Origin: Lycium barbarum
Lineage: Eukaryota; Streptophyta; Magnoliopsida; Solanales; Solanaceae
Assembly (NCBI RefSeq): GCF_019175385.1
Contig: NC_083339.1
Span: 49,652,282 to 49,716,281 of the forward strand
Direction of reading: 5' to 3'
DNA length: 64,000 nucleotides
The translations under genes were made by a program, and so were the position numbers. This document shows, in pieces, positions 11,822 through 23,353 of this stretch (position 1 is the stretch's first letter; each line of letters starts with the position of its first letter). Below the pieces are notes generated by a model that was not told where the DNA came from, made no database searches, and was given only the letters and a program-made list of their open reading frames with translations.

Positions 11822-12579
11822 CACATCCCCACGTGGCGCCTTCGCATGACTCCACCTCCCGCTCAGATTTTCCCCGTACAATAAGATAGTAATATTTGCT
11901 CCATATATAAAACCACTGGTGTCTGGTGCTTGGGTTAAGAGGAATTTTATAAGAATTCAATCATCAATTTTATTCCATTTATTCGTCAAAAGAAGATATT
12001 AAGATATTAGAAGAGTAAAGATGAATGAAGGAGGCATCTTGCAACTTGCATGTGATCAACGAAATCTTCTAGTAGAGTCCATAATGGTAGAAAATATAAG
12101 ATTATAATTTGGTTGCTTGCGAGATAGAGATATTAAAGCCATATGGAAAGAGGATTATTTTTTTCGTAATTTGAGTTAGGAGGATTATTTTTTTCGCGAA
12201 ATTACTTTCCCACCATACAGCAAGGAATGACTTTCAATTTGGTTGACTTTAGTATGCCATGTGACATACATTTGGAAGAGCCTTATGTTCTGTGCATTAG
12301 TTGTATGTGTAAACGAATTTTATACTATTAAATTAAGTTGACCTCTAATAATATGTACAGTAATTTTTTATATTAAGTTTATGATAAATAAATTAATAAT
12401 AGCTATTGTTGGGAAGAAGCTATAAATTTTTTGCTTCCCCTAGAAATAGAAGCAAGAAAATTATTTTTTTCAAGATAAAAAATATTTTTATCATATATTT
12501 ATATTTTCCAAACTATCCTTCATTAACATAACAACATCTTTCCTCTTTCATAACTACACCGCTTTGCTGCACTCGAGCT

Positions 12580-12702
12580 GATGATCTTCTGGAAACAACC
12601 TCTCTACTTCCACGAGATAGAGGTAATGTCTGCATACACTCTACCCTCTCCGGACCCCACTTGTGAGATTATATTGAAAATGTTGTTGTTTTTGTAATAG
12701 AC
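12580..12702 (+). mobile_element. TS-type SINE, 3' part
   Basis: The text tctctacttccacgagatag, then gtctgcatacactctaccct, then ccggaccccacttgtgagat, ending in gttgttgtttttg, is the hallmark 3' region of solanaceous TS SINEs, which terminate in a TTG-rich tail. The 5' tRNA-like head with A and B boxes is not convincing, so the copy is 5'-truncated or decayed. Confidence 0.65.
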
Positions 12703-12727
12703 TGTCAACTACAAATATGAGTTACTC

Positions 12728-12806
<79 letters not shown>
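12728..12806. repeat. (CT)n microsatellite, about 40 units
   Basis: Uninterrupted CT dinucleotide run of about 79 bp. The apparent serine-leucine ORF across it is a translation artefact of the repeat. Confidence 0.95.
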
Positions 12807-12809
<3 letters not shown>

Positions 12810-13487
12810 CAACAAGGTATTGCAAGAAAAAAATATGAGTTAATATTTGTTCACATAATTTTAAAGGTCGTCTGTCACGCCCCGAACCAGGGCCTAGGCA
12901 TAACACGACACTCGATGCCTTACTGCATGTGACCGAGCGGACCACATGGCTTGCTGAATCATCATGAGACGTATCATAAGCGGAATAAGACATGGATGCA
13001 TAGTGAGCCTTTGTAAGCATAGTAAGTCCTAATATTAAATAGAAATACTTGTTTAAATCATGAATGCGGATAATATCATAAATGAGCCAAAATGGCTAAC
13101 CGACTCTGAAAGTCTGACATAACCTAACTGACTTGTCTAGTCTATGAAACCTCTAACATAAGTCTGAACATGAAAAAATACCCGCTGGGATAAGGCCCCC
13201 AGCATGCCTTTAAATACACATCTTACCATGAAAATAAATAAATAATAAATGTCTAAACCCCGAAAGAGATGGGGCTCACTCAAAAGCTGATAAGTGCGAA
13301 GTCCTACTAAGCAGATGCATCATCCTATAAATCAGTACCTGCATCGTGAAATGCAGGTCCCCGGGCAATAAAAGGGGACGTCAGCACATTAAATGTATTG
13401 GTATGTAAAGCAACTGAAAGAAATAAAACGGGACATGGAATAACATGATAAGAAGTGAAACTAGAAACCTGGACATGGACATAAGCA

Positions 13488-13490
<3 letters not shown>

Positions 13491-13550
<60 letters not shown>
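13491..13550. repeat. (AT)n microsatellite, about 30 units
   Basis: Pure TA/AT run inside the solo LTR. The tyrosine-isoleucine ORFs over it on the minus strand are repeat artefacts. Confidence 0.95.
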
Positions 13551-13552
<2 letters not shown>

Positions 13553-14514
13553 CATGAGTAAAACATGGTAAGTAGGGAGAGCATTTCATAACCAACAACA
13601 TGATATCACGACGTGGGTACATGGAGTCTGGTACATCGCCGGACCAGCAGAGCCCCCATACCTTGCCAGGGTATAAGGTGTAACGTGCCTGATTGATCCA
13701 TTCAGTGGAAAATTAAGAAATCGTCCTAACTGGGTGGAGCGATCCTTGTCCTACGATGGCTACGTAGTTTCAGGCTGCTTGAAGCCTTCTCGGTAATTAT
13801 TGCAACTTCCAAAAACATGAGCATGATATAGTTGGCTAATAAGCCCGTGAATTTCATGAAAGCATGACTTGTATTTATTATGTATGTATCTTGTATCATG
13901 GCATGAGAGTAATTATATAATATAATTGCATGAAAACTTGTAAAACATGTAGCATATTTCTTGAAAATATCATAAAGTCATAACTTGCATGTAATAACCC
14001 ATAGGATGCAAATCATGGGTTTTTCATAGATTAGGACAGATTCTCAATAACCATAAGAAATAATCAAGAACTTCAATGAAGAATTACTAACAATTTCATA
14101 CATTATAATCATGGGACACAGGCCTAGGGTTATCATGATCATGGTCAAAACCCTAGTTTTCGTATAACTTCATAATTCATGGAAGAAGGGCGTGGGGAAG
14201 AACAATGATGTTTCCACACGTAGATAGAAACTCTACATACCAGGTAACGCTCCAAACTTGTAATGAAAATCTGAACTTTGAATAAGAATCCCAAAGCCTA
14301 GTCTTGAATCCCTTTAATCAGGTTTTCTTGAAACCCTATGTTAAAAACATGTAATTCCTACTTAGAATTCATGGGAAATTGATGGAATAATTTAGGATGG
14401 TCTTAAGGAGCTTACCTTGATGCTTGGAGAAGTTGAGAGGAGAGAAATTTTCGTGTTAGTGTTTGAGAGGAATGGGACTTATGAAATAAAACTTAATTCC
14501 CGTCTTTTAATTAT

Positions 14515-14765
14515 CTCAGTCGCGGCACTGATACGGACCGTAACATGTTTCGCTCCGTAACACTGGACCGTAACGCATGTAAAATTTCCAGTGAGGGTCT
14601 GATTTTTGAGGTTGGGTTACGGCGACCTGTTATGGGCCGTAACACGTGTTACGGTCCGTAACGATGAACCGTCCTTTGGTCTAAGTTACGAGACGGTGAT
14701 TTTTCAAGCCACACCCGTTACGGTATGAACGACGGTCCGTAACACACGTTACAGTCCTTCCTTTG
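14515..14765. repeat. Cluster of palindromic 'ttacggtccgtaac' words
   Basis: Variants such as cggaccgtaac, ttacggtccgtaacg and ggtccgtaacacacgttac occur at least eight times in 250 bp, many as inverted pairs, within the solo LTR. The surrounding LTR is much poorer in CpG. Confidence 0.7.
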
Positions 14766-14889
14766 TAGCGTAACGCTGGGTTTTCTGAACTGAAACATAT
14801 TTTCGATTCCAACACTCTTCTTCTTGGGTTTCTAACCTACTGAGTCATGATTATGGTTTAGTACGGATTTTACGAAGTGTTACATCGTC

Positions 14890-15185
14890 ATAACATATAT
14901 TTAAAATAATTTTCTTGTTTAACAATCCTAATAGTAAAACGTGTCATGATATTTATCATTTTTCATAATTTGATACTCAAAAATACTTTTCGAAAATATT
15001 GATCAAACACAATCTGCTTTTCACTTACTAAAAGAAGCACTTTCAAACGAACTGGCTAAACACACACAAAAAAAAAAAAAAAAAAAAAAAAAAAACTTCA
15101 AAAATGCTTTTCTGTAAAGTATTTGACAAAAGTACTTTAAAAAATAATTAATTTTTGGCAACTTAGCCAAAGAAACTCTTAGGCC
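14890..15185. other. Short AT-rich spacer with poly(A)
   Basis: No gene. Contains an (A)n of about 28 at 15067-15096, preceded by acgaactggctaaacacaca. The surrounding text (gatcaaacacaatctgcttttcactt) resembles a MITE arm of the 'can-hold-hairpin' type, but I cannot fix its ends. Confidence 0.4.
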
Positions 15186-17757
15186 TCATTTGTTTGCACT
15201 TAATGGAAGTCTAAATCTGAATCATTCAGATTTCAGCCCATTAAGTATATATATTTTTTTTAAAAGGGCAACTTATATGAATAACTACCTTTTAGGAGCA
15301 ATTAACTATCCGTAACTATCTTTTTCATATTTACAATTCGTAGCTACACTAGATATTTGACTGTATTTGATTGTATTTGAGTATTTGAATACACTGTTCA
15401 GTTGTATCCAGCCTTATCTGATATCACATCTATTTGACTATATTTGAGCTGCCGCGAAGTTGAATTTATTCACTGTATTGAATTTATTTCAACAAAATTT
15501 CAAATACACTGTGTACATTCAAAATACATATGAAGCCAAATACCTTCAGATACAAGAGAAGAAGTAAAAATATATTCAGATACAACACAAGAAGCCAATT
15601 ACATATGAGATACAAGACATATGAGTCAAATACATTACTACCATATATAAGAGACAATCCAAAGAGTTTTGTAGTACTTAGTTACATTGTAACTATTTAG
15701 TTAGCTTGCCAACTAAAAAGGATTCGCTACTTCAAATATTTGCCCTTATACTTGTTATTTATTATTTAATATACCAAAATATGTTTTCAATAAATCAAGA
15801 TATTTTCAAACCCTTTTTGGTAATACATGGCCTCTTAGACTAACTTTTTGGAGGTGAGGTATGTACCATGATTTTTTTTCTATGTCTTATTTTTGCCCCT
15901 ACATTTTTTTTTCCACTTGAGTTGCCACATCCAATATGGTACATATAATTTGAGCCCTTTAAGTGCATGGTGATAATGTCATCTAATACAAATAGCTATG
16001 CACAAAGATAATCTAAAATGGTAATAATATTAATTTTAGAGAACTCATTTGGTACTGGCAGAGCGTCGACCATATTTTCTTTATAATTTAAAAATTGCCA
16101 TTAAATTTCTCTTTATCTAAATTTTATTTAAAAAAATTATTTTGAATATATAAAGGTTTAATGATGTAACACAATAATCCAATAGAAAATAAATTTCAAA
16201 ATTGTTCCTTAGAGAAAATAAAAATGAGAAGGAACAAAATTATTAGATATATACGTCGTTGCACCGAGACATGATTTAATTATTTAAATTTATCCAATGC
16301 TAATGTATTTGGGGCTATATCATGGTTATAATATTATTAGAACACAAATTTAGAATATATACTAGATAAAGAAAAGAAATATCATTTCCTCACATGCATT
16401 TCTTGAAAGGAAAAGAAATTTTTTAATTAAGAAAAATCATTATTTTTCATATATCTTTTAATAGTTTGAATAGTCAAGTATTGAAATTTATAGTACTTTT
16501 TACATAGTTTGTAAATATGTAAATTTTCAAAGACTTAAAGATTATATGCCCGAATTCACTGTTAAAATTAAACTGTTTGACTCTCAAAATTTATATTGTG
16601 GCACATAAATTGAAACTTAGTGATAACTTTATTAGCTTGATTTTGGGTCTGGGCTCAGCACGGGCTTCCCGACACTAGTATGAGATACATATGACGAAAT
16701 ACACTCAAATACACTCAGATACACTTATATATGAGATATAAAGGAGAAGAAGCCATTGATTCCGGCTAGACGAGATACATTTTAAAAAGAAGAATACAAT
16801 CAAAACCGGTCGAGTCTCCGACGAAATAAAAAATACCACTGTATTACACCAAAAAATGAAGAATACATTCAAATCATTTTAAAAAATACACTGTATTCGA
16901 TCAAATACACATTTTCTCCTTCGAAATACATAAATACAAGCGAATACAAAAATACACACTATGTACACTAAAAAATGGAGAATAGAGTCAAATCCGGTTG
17001 GATCTCCGGTGAAAATATAAAATACACTTTAGATCTCTGACTCGCACTTAACCAAGGGCCGGTGAACACAAAAATCCTCACTTGCACTCTCCCACGTGCC
17101 GGTGAAAACTACTCCACTCGAAGTTTAACGTGAGGACTTGGGGATATTTGATTATTCGCAGGAGGTCTCAAGTTTGAAGATTGAAATTTGATTAATCTAG
17201 ATCTTGATGAAGTATGAAAAATTTAAAAAGAGATCTGAAGATAAATAGAGATTTCAAGAACGAGAAGTGGTGAAATTGAACCAATGACCGGCAGGAATTA
17301 ATGGCAATCGAGTAGATCTGGTCTGAAAATTCAGCAACCGGAGTAAGTTCTGCTTGTTCTTCTATGATGTCGACGCAGCGACATGTATGACAGAAGCAAT
17401 GGCATCGGGATGTGGTGGTTGCTTGTTGTTTGCGGAGCTCCGGTTGCTCTTCAGAGAAGAGCTCCGACAGTCGTGTGGAGGAGAGACGTGTTGTTGTCGT
17501 GGTTCGTCACTAGAGCTCCGGCAGTGAGGCGGCGGCGGTTGTGTTAGTGAATAGGAATGAGAGAAAGTTTTTTACGGTTTGGAGAAGATGAAAAATCTGA
17601 AATGTGTAGTGAGGGAGAATAGAGAGAGATGTCTATGTATTTTAGTGTAACTATGATGGGTAAATTGAAAACTCATTGTAGCTATGAAAGGTAAATAAAT
17701 TAAAAGATAGTTATTATCAATAATTACCTCTAGAGGTAGCTATGCCAAGTAATTATT
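15186..17757. mobile_element. Non-coding MITE-rich block
   Basis: 15186-15250 (ggcctcatttgtttgcactt, then ctgaatcattcagattt) is a typical solanaceous MITE end. From about 15265 (aactaccttttaggagcaat) to about 17750 (aattacctctagaggtagct) a second, larger element seems bounded by weak inverted ends. Its interior is full of 'gatacaaga', 'aatacactc' and 'tgtatttga' words, plus a GC-richer patch at about 17340-17560. No frame longer than about 50 codons looks genuine. Autonomous transposase sequence is absent. Confidence 0.45.
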
Positions 17758-18963
17758 TGATAAGTCAGTATTTTTCCAACTTATCTTTTCTTTAAGCTTA
17801 GATTTTTGCTATGTTTGATTGAGAAAATAGTGCATTTTATATCGTTTACTTCCGTTTTACATGTTTATGTGATTTAGAAGTGATCGGGAAGAAACCAAGT
17901 GAGAACGGGGAAAAAAGGAGCCAAATGAAGAAAATGACAAAAGTGGCTAGAGGCGTAAAACTGGCCAGATCTGCAATTCCAAATTTCTTTGGTTATTTGG
18001 GTCATATTTTGACATGGGAAAATAGGAATTTATAAGAGCAAGGCATGGGGAAAATATCTCACATCTTTGGTCATATCTCCAAGCCTTGGAAGCTAGGGTT
18101 ATTCAACCAACACTTTGGAAGAGAAGATTGGAGCACTTTAATGAACAAATTCTTAACACTTTCTTCAAATTCCTTGTTATGCATTGCATATATAAGTGTG
18201 TTGTATTTTATTCTCTCACTTAAATTTTGTTTATGAGAATATTCATTATCAAGTGTTGAATTAAATCTCTTGTTTTGCTTATGTATTGAGCAATTTTTTA
18301 TTTCTAATGAAGTGGGTCTTTGTTTCTTTAATTAATCTCGTTCTTTAATGTTTCTTAAGGGATTAGCTAACCTTAAGACTCATCCATTTACTTCGATTCG
18401 AGCTCGGAAGAGGAAAATTGAGGTTGGGAAAGATTAATTAACAAGTATTTGGGGCTTTAAACCTTATCTAATAACTTGAGCTAGGAATAGTATAGTTAAC
18501 TTAAGGTTAAATTAATTGTGCTTAACGACATACTCTAAGGCTTGGAAGAACTTAGAGTGAAATTCATTGATTTGGTTGAAAAACTTTCAATGAGATTTTA
18601 GAAATCATTATTTATTAACATAGACTCGCTCTTAGTTGTAAGATTGTAAAATACATTGGATTGTTACTTGAGAGTAATTTATCTTGTTTTCCTTTGCTTG
18701 TGAGGCCATTGATCACTTTACCCTCTTTCTAGTTAGTTTTATCTTTGTTATTATTTTTAAATAAATAAAAACCTAATATTGAAAAAATGTTTGGCTGAGC
18801 TTAGTTGGTGATAATCCTTTACTTTCTTAATTGCCTTTATATTGTACTCTGCGGATTTGACCCCGACTTATAATTGGATAAACTATATTGCGACGACCGA
18901 GTACACTCTCTCTTTGAGGAGTGAATTTGGACGTTATTATTATTCTTTTTAAAATTTCTATCA
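17758..18963 (+). mobile_element. Solo LTR, probably Athila-like
   Basis: Starts TGATAAGTCAGTATTTTTCC and ends ...TTTCTATCA, giving complementary TGATA/TATCA ends, 1206 bp. Near its right end are ctgcggatttgaccccgact and attgcgacgaccgagtacac, words characteristic of the U5 end of plant Athila-type LTRs. Flanks are attatt on the left and cttattt on the right, so a target duplication TTATT is possible only with a one-base offset. The 63-codon ORF at 18045-18236 inside it has no recognisable domain. No internal region accompanies it. Confidence 0.6.
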
Positions 18964-19952
18964 CTTATTTGGTCTTAAGAGATCTGACCGAATAAGATAT
19001 GTGGAGAGGTCTTAAAATCATTTAGACCCCTAGGCGCGTTTTTAAAGTTATTAAACTCTGTATTAACTTTATAGAAAAATTGACTGCTTTCTTCCACAAA
19101 CCGTTAAACCCGATTTCTTCCCAACTCTTTTACTACTCTGTGTTCTCTCTGGGGGAATACTACAACAAGATTCGTGTGCTCGTCGGATTCCGTGATTTAG
19201 ATTCCTTCCATTGAAAATATATTTTCTTTTATGTGAGTTAACAACAGAAGATAAAGAATACCGTGAATATATATATTGGATCTAATAAAGAATACCTTGG
19301 ATGAAAATCATGGCAAATTGTGATTCCTTGACTTTGACTGATTTTGGTTGTCTTATTCTTTACTATTTATCCTCGTATTTCATGATAAATTGTGATGGAA
19401 TATTTACTTTTGTTGTTCTTAATTTCTGGTCGGTCTGTGGGTCATATTAGAGGAGAAGATGAGGAAGAAGGGTAGAGGGGAGCAAGAGGGAGATCCCTCC
19501 AACGATTTGATGCAGCTTTTCAATCAAATCTTGCTCGAGTTTGTAGGTTAAATACATTAAATTGTTATTATTATACTTTTAAAATTTTTATATTTAGTAA
19601 TTCTTTGGATCGTGCTTATATGTTAGGAAAACAAACAGTCTTAATTATCCAGTGTTCAGATCTAAATGCAACATCTTAATATTCAAATGTGCATTCAGAA
19701 TCAGACATCTTAATCTTAATGAAAATAAATATAGCCTTAAACTCAATTAGATGATTTTGCTAGTTAACAATGAAATATAGTTAGCTGCATTTGGAGTTGG
19801 TAAACAGTTAGCCCTCTCTCTAAAATGTTGGTAGCCTTTGGGACACAAATTGGGGCGGATTCGTAGTATAAGTTAGGGTAAAACTTAGTTCATTAGATTT
19901 TGCTTATATTCTGTATATGTTAAAAGATATATAAATATATGTGCGTGTGTGG
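18964..19952. other. Intergenic stretch, one tiny ORF
   Basis: No clear gene. 18975-19010 (ggtcttaagagatctgaccg) looks like a MITE end partnering the text at 15186. 19459-19551 encodes a 30-residue ORF listed separately. The remainder is AT-rich and featureless. Confidence 0.4.
19459..19551 (+). CDS. Possible 30-residue ORF or orphan exon
   Basis: Reads MRKKGRGEQEGDPSNDLMQL and then FNQILLEFVG before TAA. It has a good purine context (gaagATGagg) and is less AT-rich than its surroundings. A GTAGGT splice-donor-like site lies at its end (19543), so it could be a first exon whose downstream exons were lost. I recognise no family, and the case is weak. Confidence 0.2.
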   Translation: MRKKGRGEQEGDPSNDLMQLFNQILLEFVG

Positions 19953-20420
19953 GATAGATGGTCAGATTTAAAGAAATCTATAATAGGACTAACAGAAATA
20001 GATATGACAAATAATAGAGGAATATTTTATATATGTCCAGATTTTATGATAAATTTAACAGAATTTGAAAAAAATATTAAAATAGGAATACAAACTAAAT
20101 GATATGAAGAAATGAATAATGGAACTAATTTATTAATGTGTGTAGGATTCTCAGGAAAAATGGCAAATAATAGTAATACTAAATTTAAAATCAAAGTAGA
20201 TGATGTAGTAAAATTAATGGGAAATTGAGGATTAAAATTAATAAAACTGATAAAAAAAACCCTGAAGAATATGCGAGACTAGAATGGAATTTAGAAGATT
20301 TCAATAAGAAAAAGATATAAAAACAAGAATCTTATTTAATGCATACCAATTCTAAGGGAGAACTAGACGATGAAACGGAAAGTACATTAGATAATACTGA
20401 ACTTATGAACATTGAAAATA
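19953..20420 (+). pseudogene. Left partial copy of pararetrovirus movement protein
   Basis: Starting at gatagatggtcagattta it parallels 21977-22490 at high identity, offset by about 2024 bp. It lacks an internal stretch of about 45-50 bp near 20362 that the right copy has. It contains in-frame stops (for example after IGIQTK and at a GN-stop near 20226). It is a separate, decayed virus-derived copy, so the locus has more than one unit. Confidence 0.75.
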
Positions 20421-21555
20421 ATTTTCCAATATAATTTTACAACAAGGAAATGTTTAATAAAATTTTAGTTTTATTTTAAGGTTTCTAGTATTTTTAACTT
20501 TTTCTAAGGTAAGATGTGCAATAATGTAATGAAATCTAGTACATTTAGCAAAACCATGCTGTCTCCTAAAGGTGTAGTTCAAAGATATTTATTACGATTA
20601 GCTCAAAGACTTTATATTCACAAGAGAAATCTGCAAATAGAACTGGTTTTATTACAAGAAAAGATACATATATATTGGGAATACATCAGGCATAATAGAT
20701 AAATTAAAGAATCTAGAATATTTAGACTTAAGAATATATTCAGAAAAGAAATAGAGAATATTAATAGAGAATACAGTTATAAACTGTAACTTTAGTAGTG
20801 AAGAATATATATTACACAGTGAAGATAAATAATACAACACTTTAATAGATTTAATAATAAATTTTAGTGAAAAACTCAAGAAAATACTAAAAATATAATA
20901 AGAACACTAGACATAATATAATCTTCACAAAAAAAACAAAAAAAAAACAAAAAAAAAAAAAACAAAGAAATTTTTGGAAAAATTAGAACAAAATTTTGAC
21001 TTTCTAAAGTCACAAAAACTAGAAATAGATAGAAAAATTCAGCTCTTAAATAATAAATTTAATCTAGAAAAACTACCTACAAAGAACAAAATAAAAAAAT
21101 TATTAGAACTATTACAGAGAATCCTAAAGAAATAGAAATAAAGACAACCCAATTAGTAAAAAAAATAATACAACAAGTAGAAGTATTGACTAGTGATATT
21201 AGCAAATTAAATCTCTCTTTCATGAACGATCTAGATCTAGTATATGATAAAGTTTTAAAATTAACAGCTAAATTTTAGCCTAATCCAGAAGGATTTACAG
21301 ATTACGTTCCTTAAGGTAAATCGGATCAAATTGTAATAAAAGAGAATAACACTATAATCGCATTACTCTTTGAAATTAACAAAAAGTTGGACAAATTATT
21401 AAAGATAACGATGTAAAAACTAATATAGAAAGTCCAAGAAATAGGGAAGTAGAAGATTTGATAGAGCAATTAAAAAGGGTAGAAATAACACCCCAAAAAG
21501 AAAGACTTAAACTAGTTAGAAAACCTCGAAGATGGACCTTTTTCCAGGTAGGTCA
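20421..21555 (+). pseudogene. Degenerate pararetrovirus ORF upstream of movement protein (coiled coil)
   Basis: 20514-20702 gives KGVVQRYLLRLAQRLYIHKR in a 62-codon frame. From about 20970, frames give a lysine/leucine-rich heptad-like stretch (EQNFDFLKSQKLEIDRKIQL, then NNKFNLEKLP), then further helical pieces to about 21500. Stops and shifts occur throughout, and (A)n runs lie near 20930-20965. Its position before the movement protein suits the N-terminal coiled-coil ORF of solendovirus-like genomes. Protein function is unknown. Confidence 0.5.
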
Positions 21556-22574
21556 AGAACAACAAGCGAAGAAAGACCTAGAGTAAGTTTTTCAGACAAT
21601 AAAATAGGTAATAATATATTAGCATGAATTTTAACTAGAAAAAAACAAGAAGAAAACCAACAATTAGACGAAGTAATAGACATAGACAAAGATATACAAA
21701 ATTTTCAGCAAAATCAACTAAGATTACTTAACCCAAAGACATTATATGATGTATGACATTTCTCCGGAACTGCACAATTATATAGGCAGTATAGAGAAGA
21801 ACAATTATCAGTCATAGGAAGTAATGTTGCGACAATAAATTTAATTAGTCCTGAATCAGTAAGACAAATAAAAAAATTCTAAAAAGAGTTTAATGCACAT
21901 GGGATTAATAGTAATAGGATCAAAAGGACTGACTAGAAAGAATTTAGGAACCAAAGTATTGGTTGTAATCTATGATGATAGATGGTCAAATTTAAAGAAA
22001 TTTATAATAGGCTAACAGAAGTATATATGACAAATAATTGAGAAATTTTATATAAGTCCATACTTTATGACAAATTTAACAGAATTTGAAAAAAAAAATT
22101 AACATAGGAATACAAACTAAAGGATATGAAGAAATTAATAATGGAAATAATTTATTAATGTGTATAGGATTCTTAGGAAAAATGGCAAATAATAGTAATA
22201 CTAAATTTAAAATCAAAGTAGACGATGTAGTAGAATTAATGGGAAACGGAGGAATAAAATTAATAAAATCGAGAAAAATAAACCCTGAAAAACATGCGGG
22301 ACTAGAATGGAATTTAGAAGATTTCAATAAGATAAAGATATTAAAACCAGAATCTCATTTAATATATACCAATTCTAATGGAGAAACCTCAATAAGATTC
22401 ACATATTACAACTACACTACTCAGAGAGAACTAGACGATGAAACAAAAAGTACATTAGATAATACTAAACTTATGAATATTGAAATAACACAAGAAGACT
22501 TTGAAGTAGATACAGCCTTAGAAAAATCAATAGAAACCATTAAAAAAGATACGACCTTCAAGTGTAAAGAATGT
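21556..22574 (+). pseudogene. Pararetrovirus movement protein, right copy, broken
   Basis: The frame starts around 21556 with an acidic/glutamine-rich lead, then a stopped stretch (SGTAQLYRQYREEQLSVIGS near 21765-21825). The long open part runs at 22086-22586: IGIQTKGYEEINNGNNLLMC, then GFLGKMANNSNTKFKIKVDD. This looks like the core of the 30K-superfamily movement protein of Caulimoviridae, which modifies plasmodesmata. Viral sequence stops at 22574, where the LTR of the inserted element begins, and resumes at 37418. In-frame stops and a frameshift near 21900-22080 disable it. Confidence 0.7.
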
Positions 22575-23353
22575 TGTAACGATTAATCTTTCGTTCCTGA
22601 AAATAATAATCAAGACAAGAAAAATAGCGACAACGAGTAATATTTGATTTCAAGAATTTGTGCGGGGGTTACAATCTTTATGAAATCTTAAATAACAAGA
22701 TGTAATCCTCTGATTCTTCTCCTCACGATACAGCCGTCAATCAAGGGCTTTGCTTGTTCTTGAATGGACAGGTCACTTGTTGATATTTCACTACGAATGC
22801 GGAGCCGATCTTTAATCACAAACGTAGAGGTATGGAAACTTGCGGCTCACCACTTGGAACGAAGACTTCTTAGTATGCAGAAGACTTGCGGCTGAGAGCT
22901 TCTCTATATGTCTTTCCTTTTTATCCCTTTTGGCTTTGTGAAGACCCCTATTTATAGTTGCAGGGGAGAGCTAGGGTTTGTATATGATTGGCTGAACCAT
23001 GTCATTTGAACACTTGGCGACATTTGATTGGTTCTTCTATTGACTTGACATGCTGCGTCACTTATGCACGTGGCATGATTTTATTGGTCCTTGACTTGAC
23101 TTGGCGCGCCATGTCATTTGACACGTGGCATGGACCTTGGGCTAATAGAGTGGGCTCATCATGTGAAGTCCGACAAGATAGACTAGCTAGCCCAATTGAA
23201 TTGGTCTTTCAATTAAATCAATATCAATTGGACCTAATCAATTAATCCGATTATATTAGTCCATAATATTTGTTTGGACCAATACATCTCGAATTTAGAA
23301 TGTGATCCAAATTAATTAGTGGATTTAAGTTCGACTAAATTTCAGTGCTTACA
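22575..23353 (-). repeat. 3' LTR of the 14.8-kb element
   Basis: 779 bp, TGTAACGATTAATC...GTGCTTACA on the plus strand. 22575-23168 is about 97% identical to 36658-37253 by eye. The remaining 185 bp align only weakly with the partner LTR. Confidence 0.9.

Larger units (their letters stand above)
11822..12872. other. Intergenic stretch with SINE end and (CT)n
   Basis: No gene recognised. It is AT-rich except for the SINE-like piece at about 12580-12702 and the (CT)n tract at 12728-12806. An imperfect local duplication of aggattatttttttcg is present around 12150-12200. Confidence 0.5.
12873..14884 (-). mobile_element. Solo LTR, 2012 bp, Ty3-type
   Basis: Bounded by TGTCACGCCCCGAACC at 12873 and ...GAAGTGTTACA at 14884. 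It is flanked on both sides by TCGTC (12868-12872 and 14885-14889), a perfect 5-bp target duplication. There is no internal region, so the element collapsed by LTR-LTR recombination. Orientation is inferred as minus because the cluster of palindromic 'cggtccgtaac' words, which lies near the start of related LTRs, is at 14515-14765. A long (AT)n lies at about 13491-13550. Confidence 0.85.

Noticed and set aside
12717..12932. Serine-leucine ORF over the (CT)n tract
   Set aside because: It is the translation of a dinucleotide repeat and has no domain.
13325..13584. Tyrosine-isoleucine ORFs on the minus strand
   Set aside because: They are created by the (AT)n run within the solo LTR.
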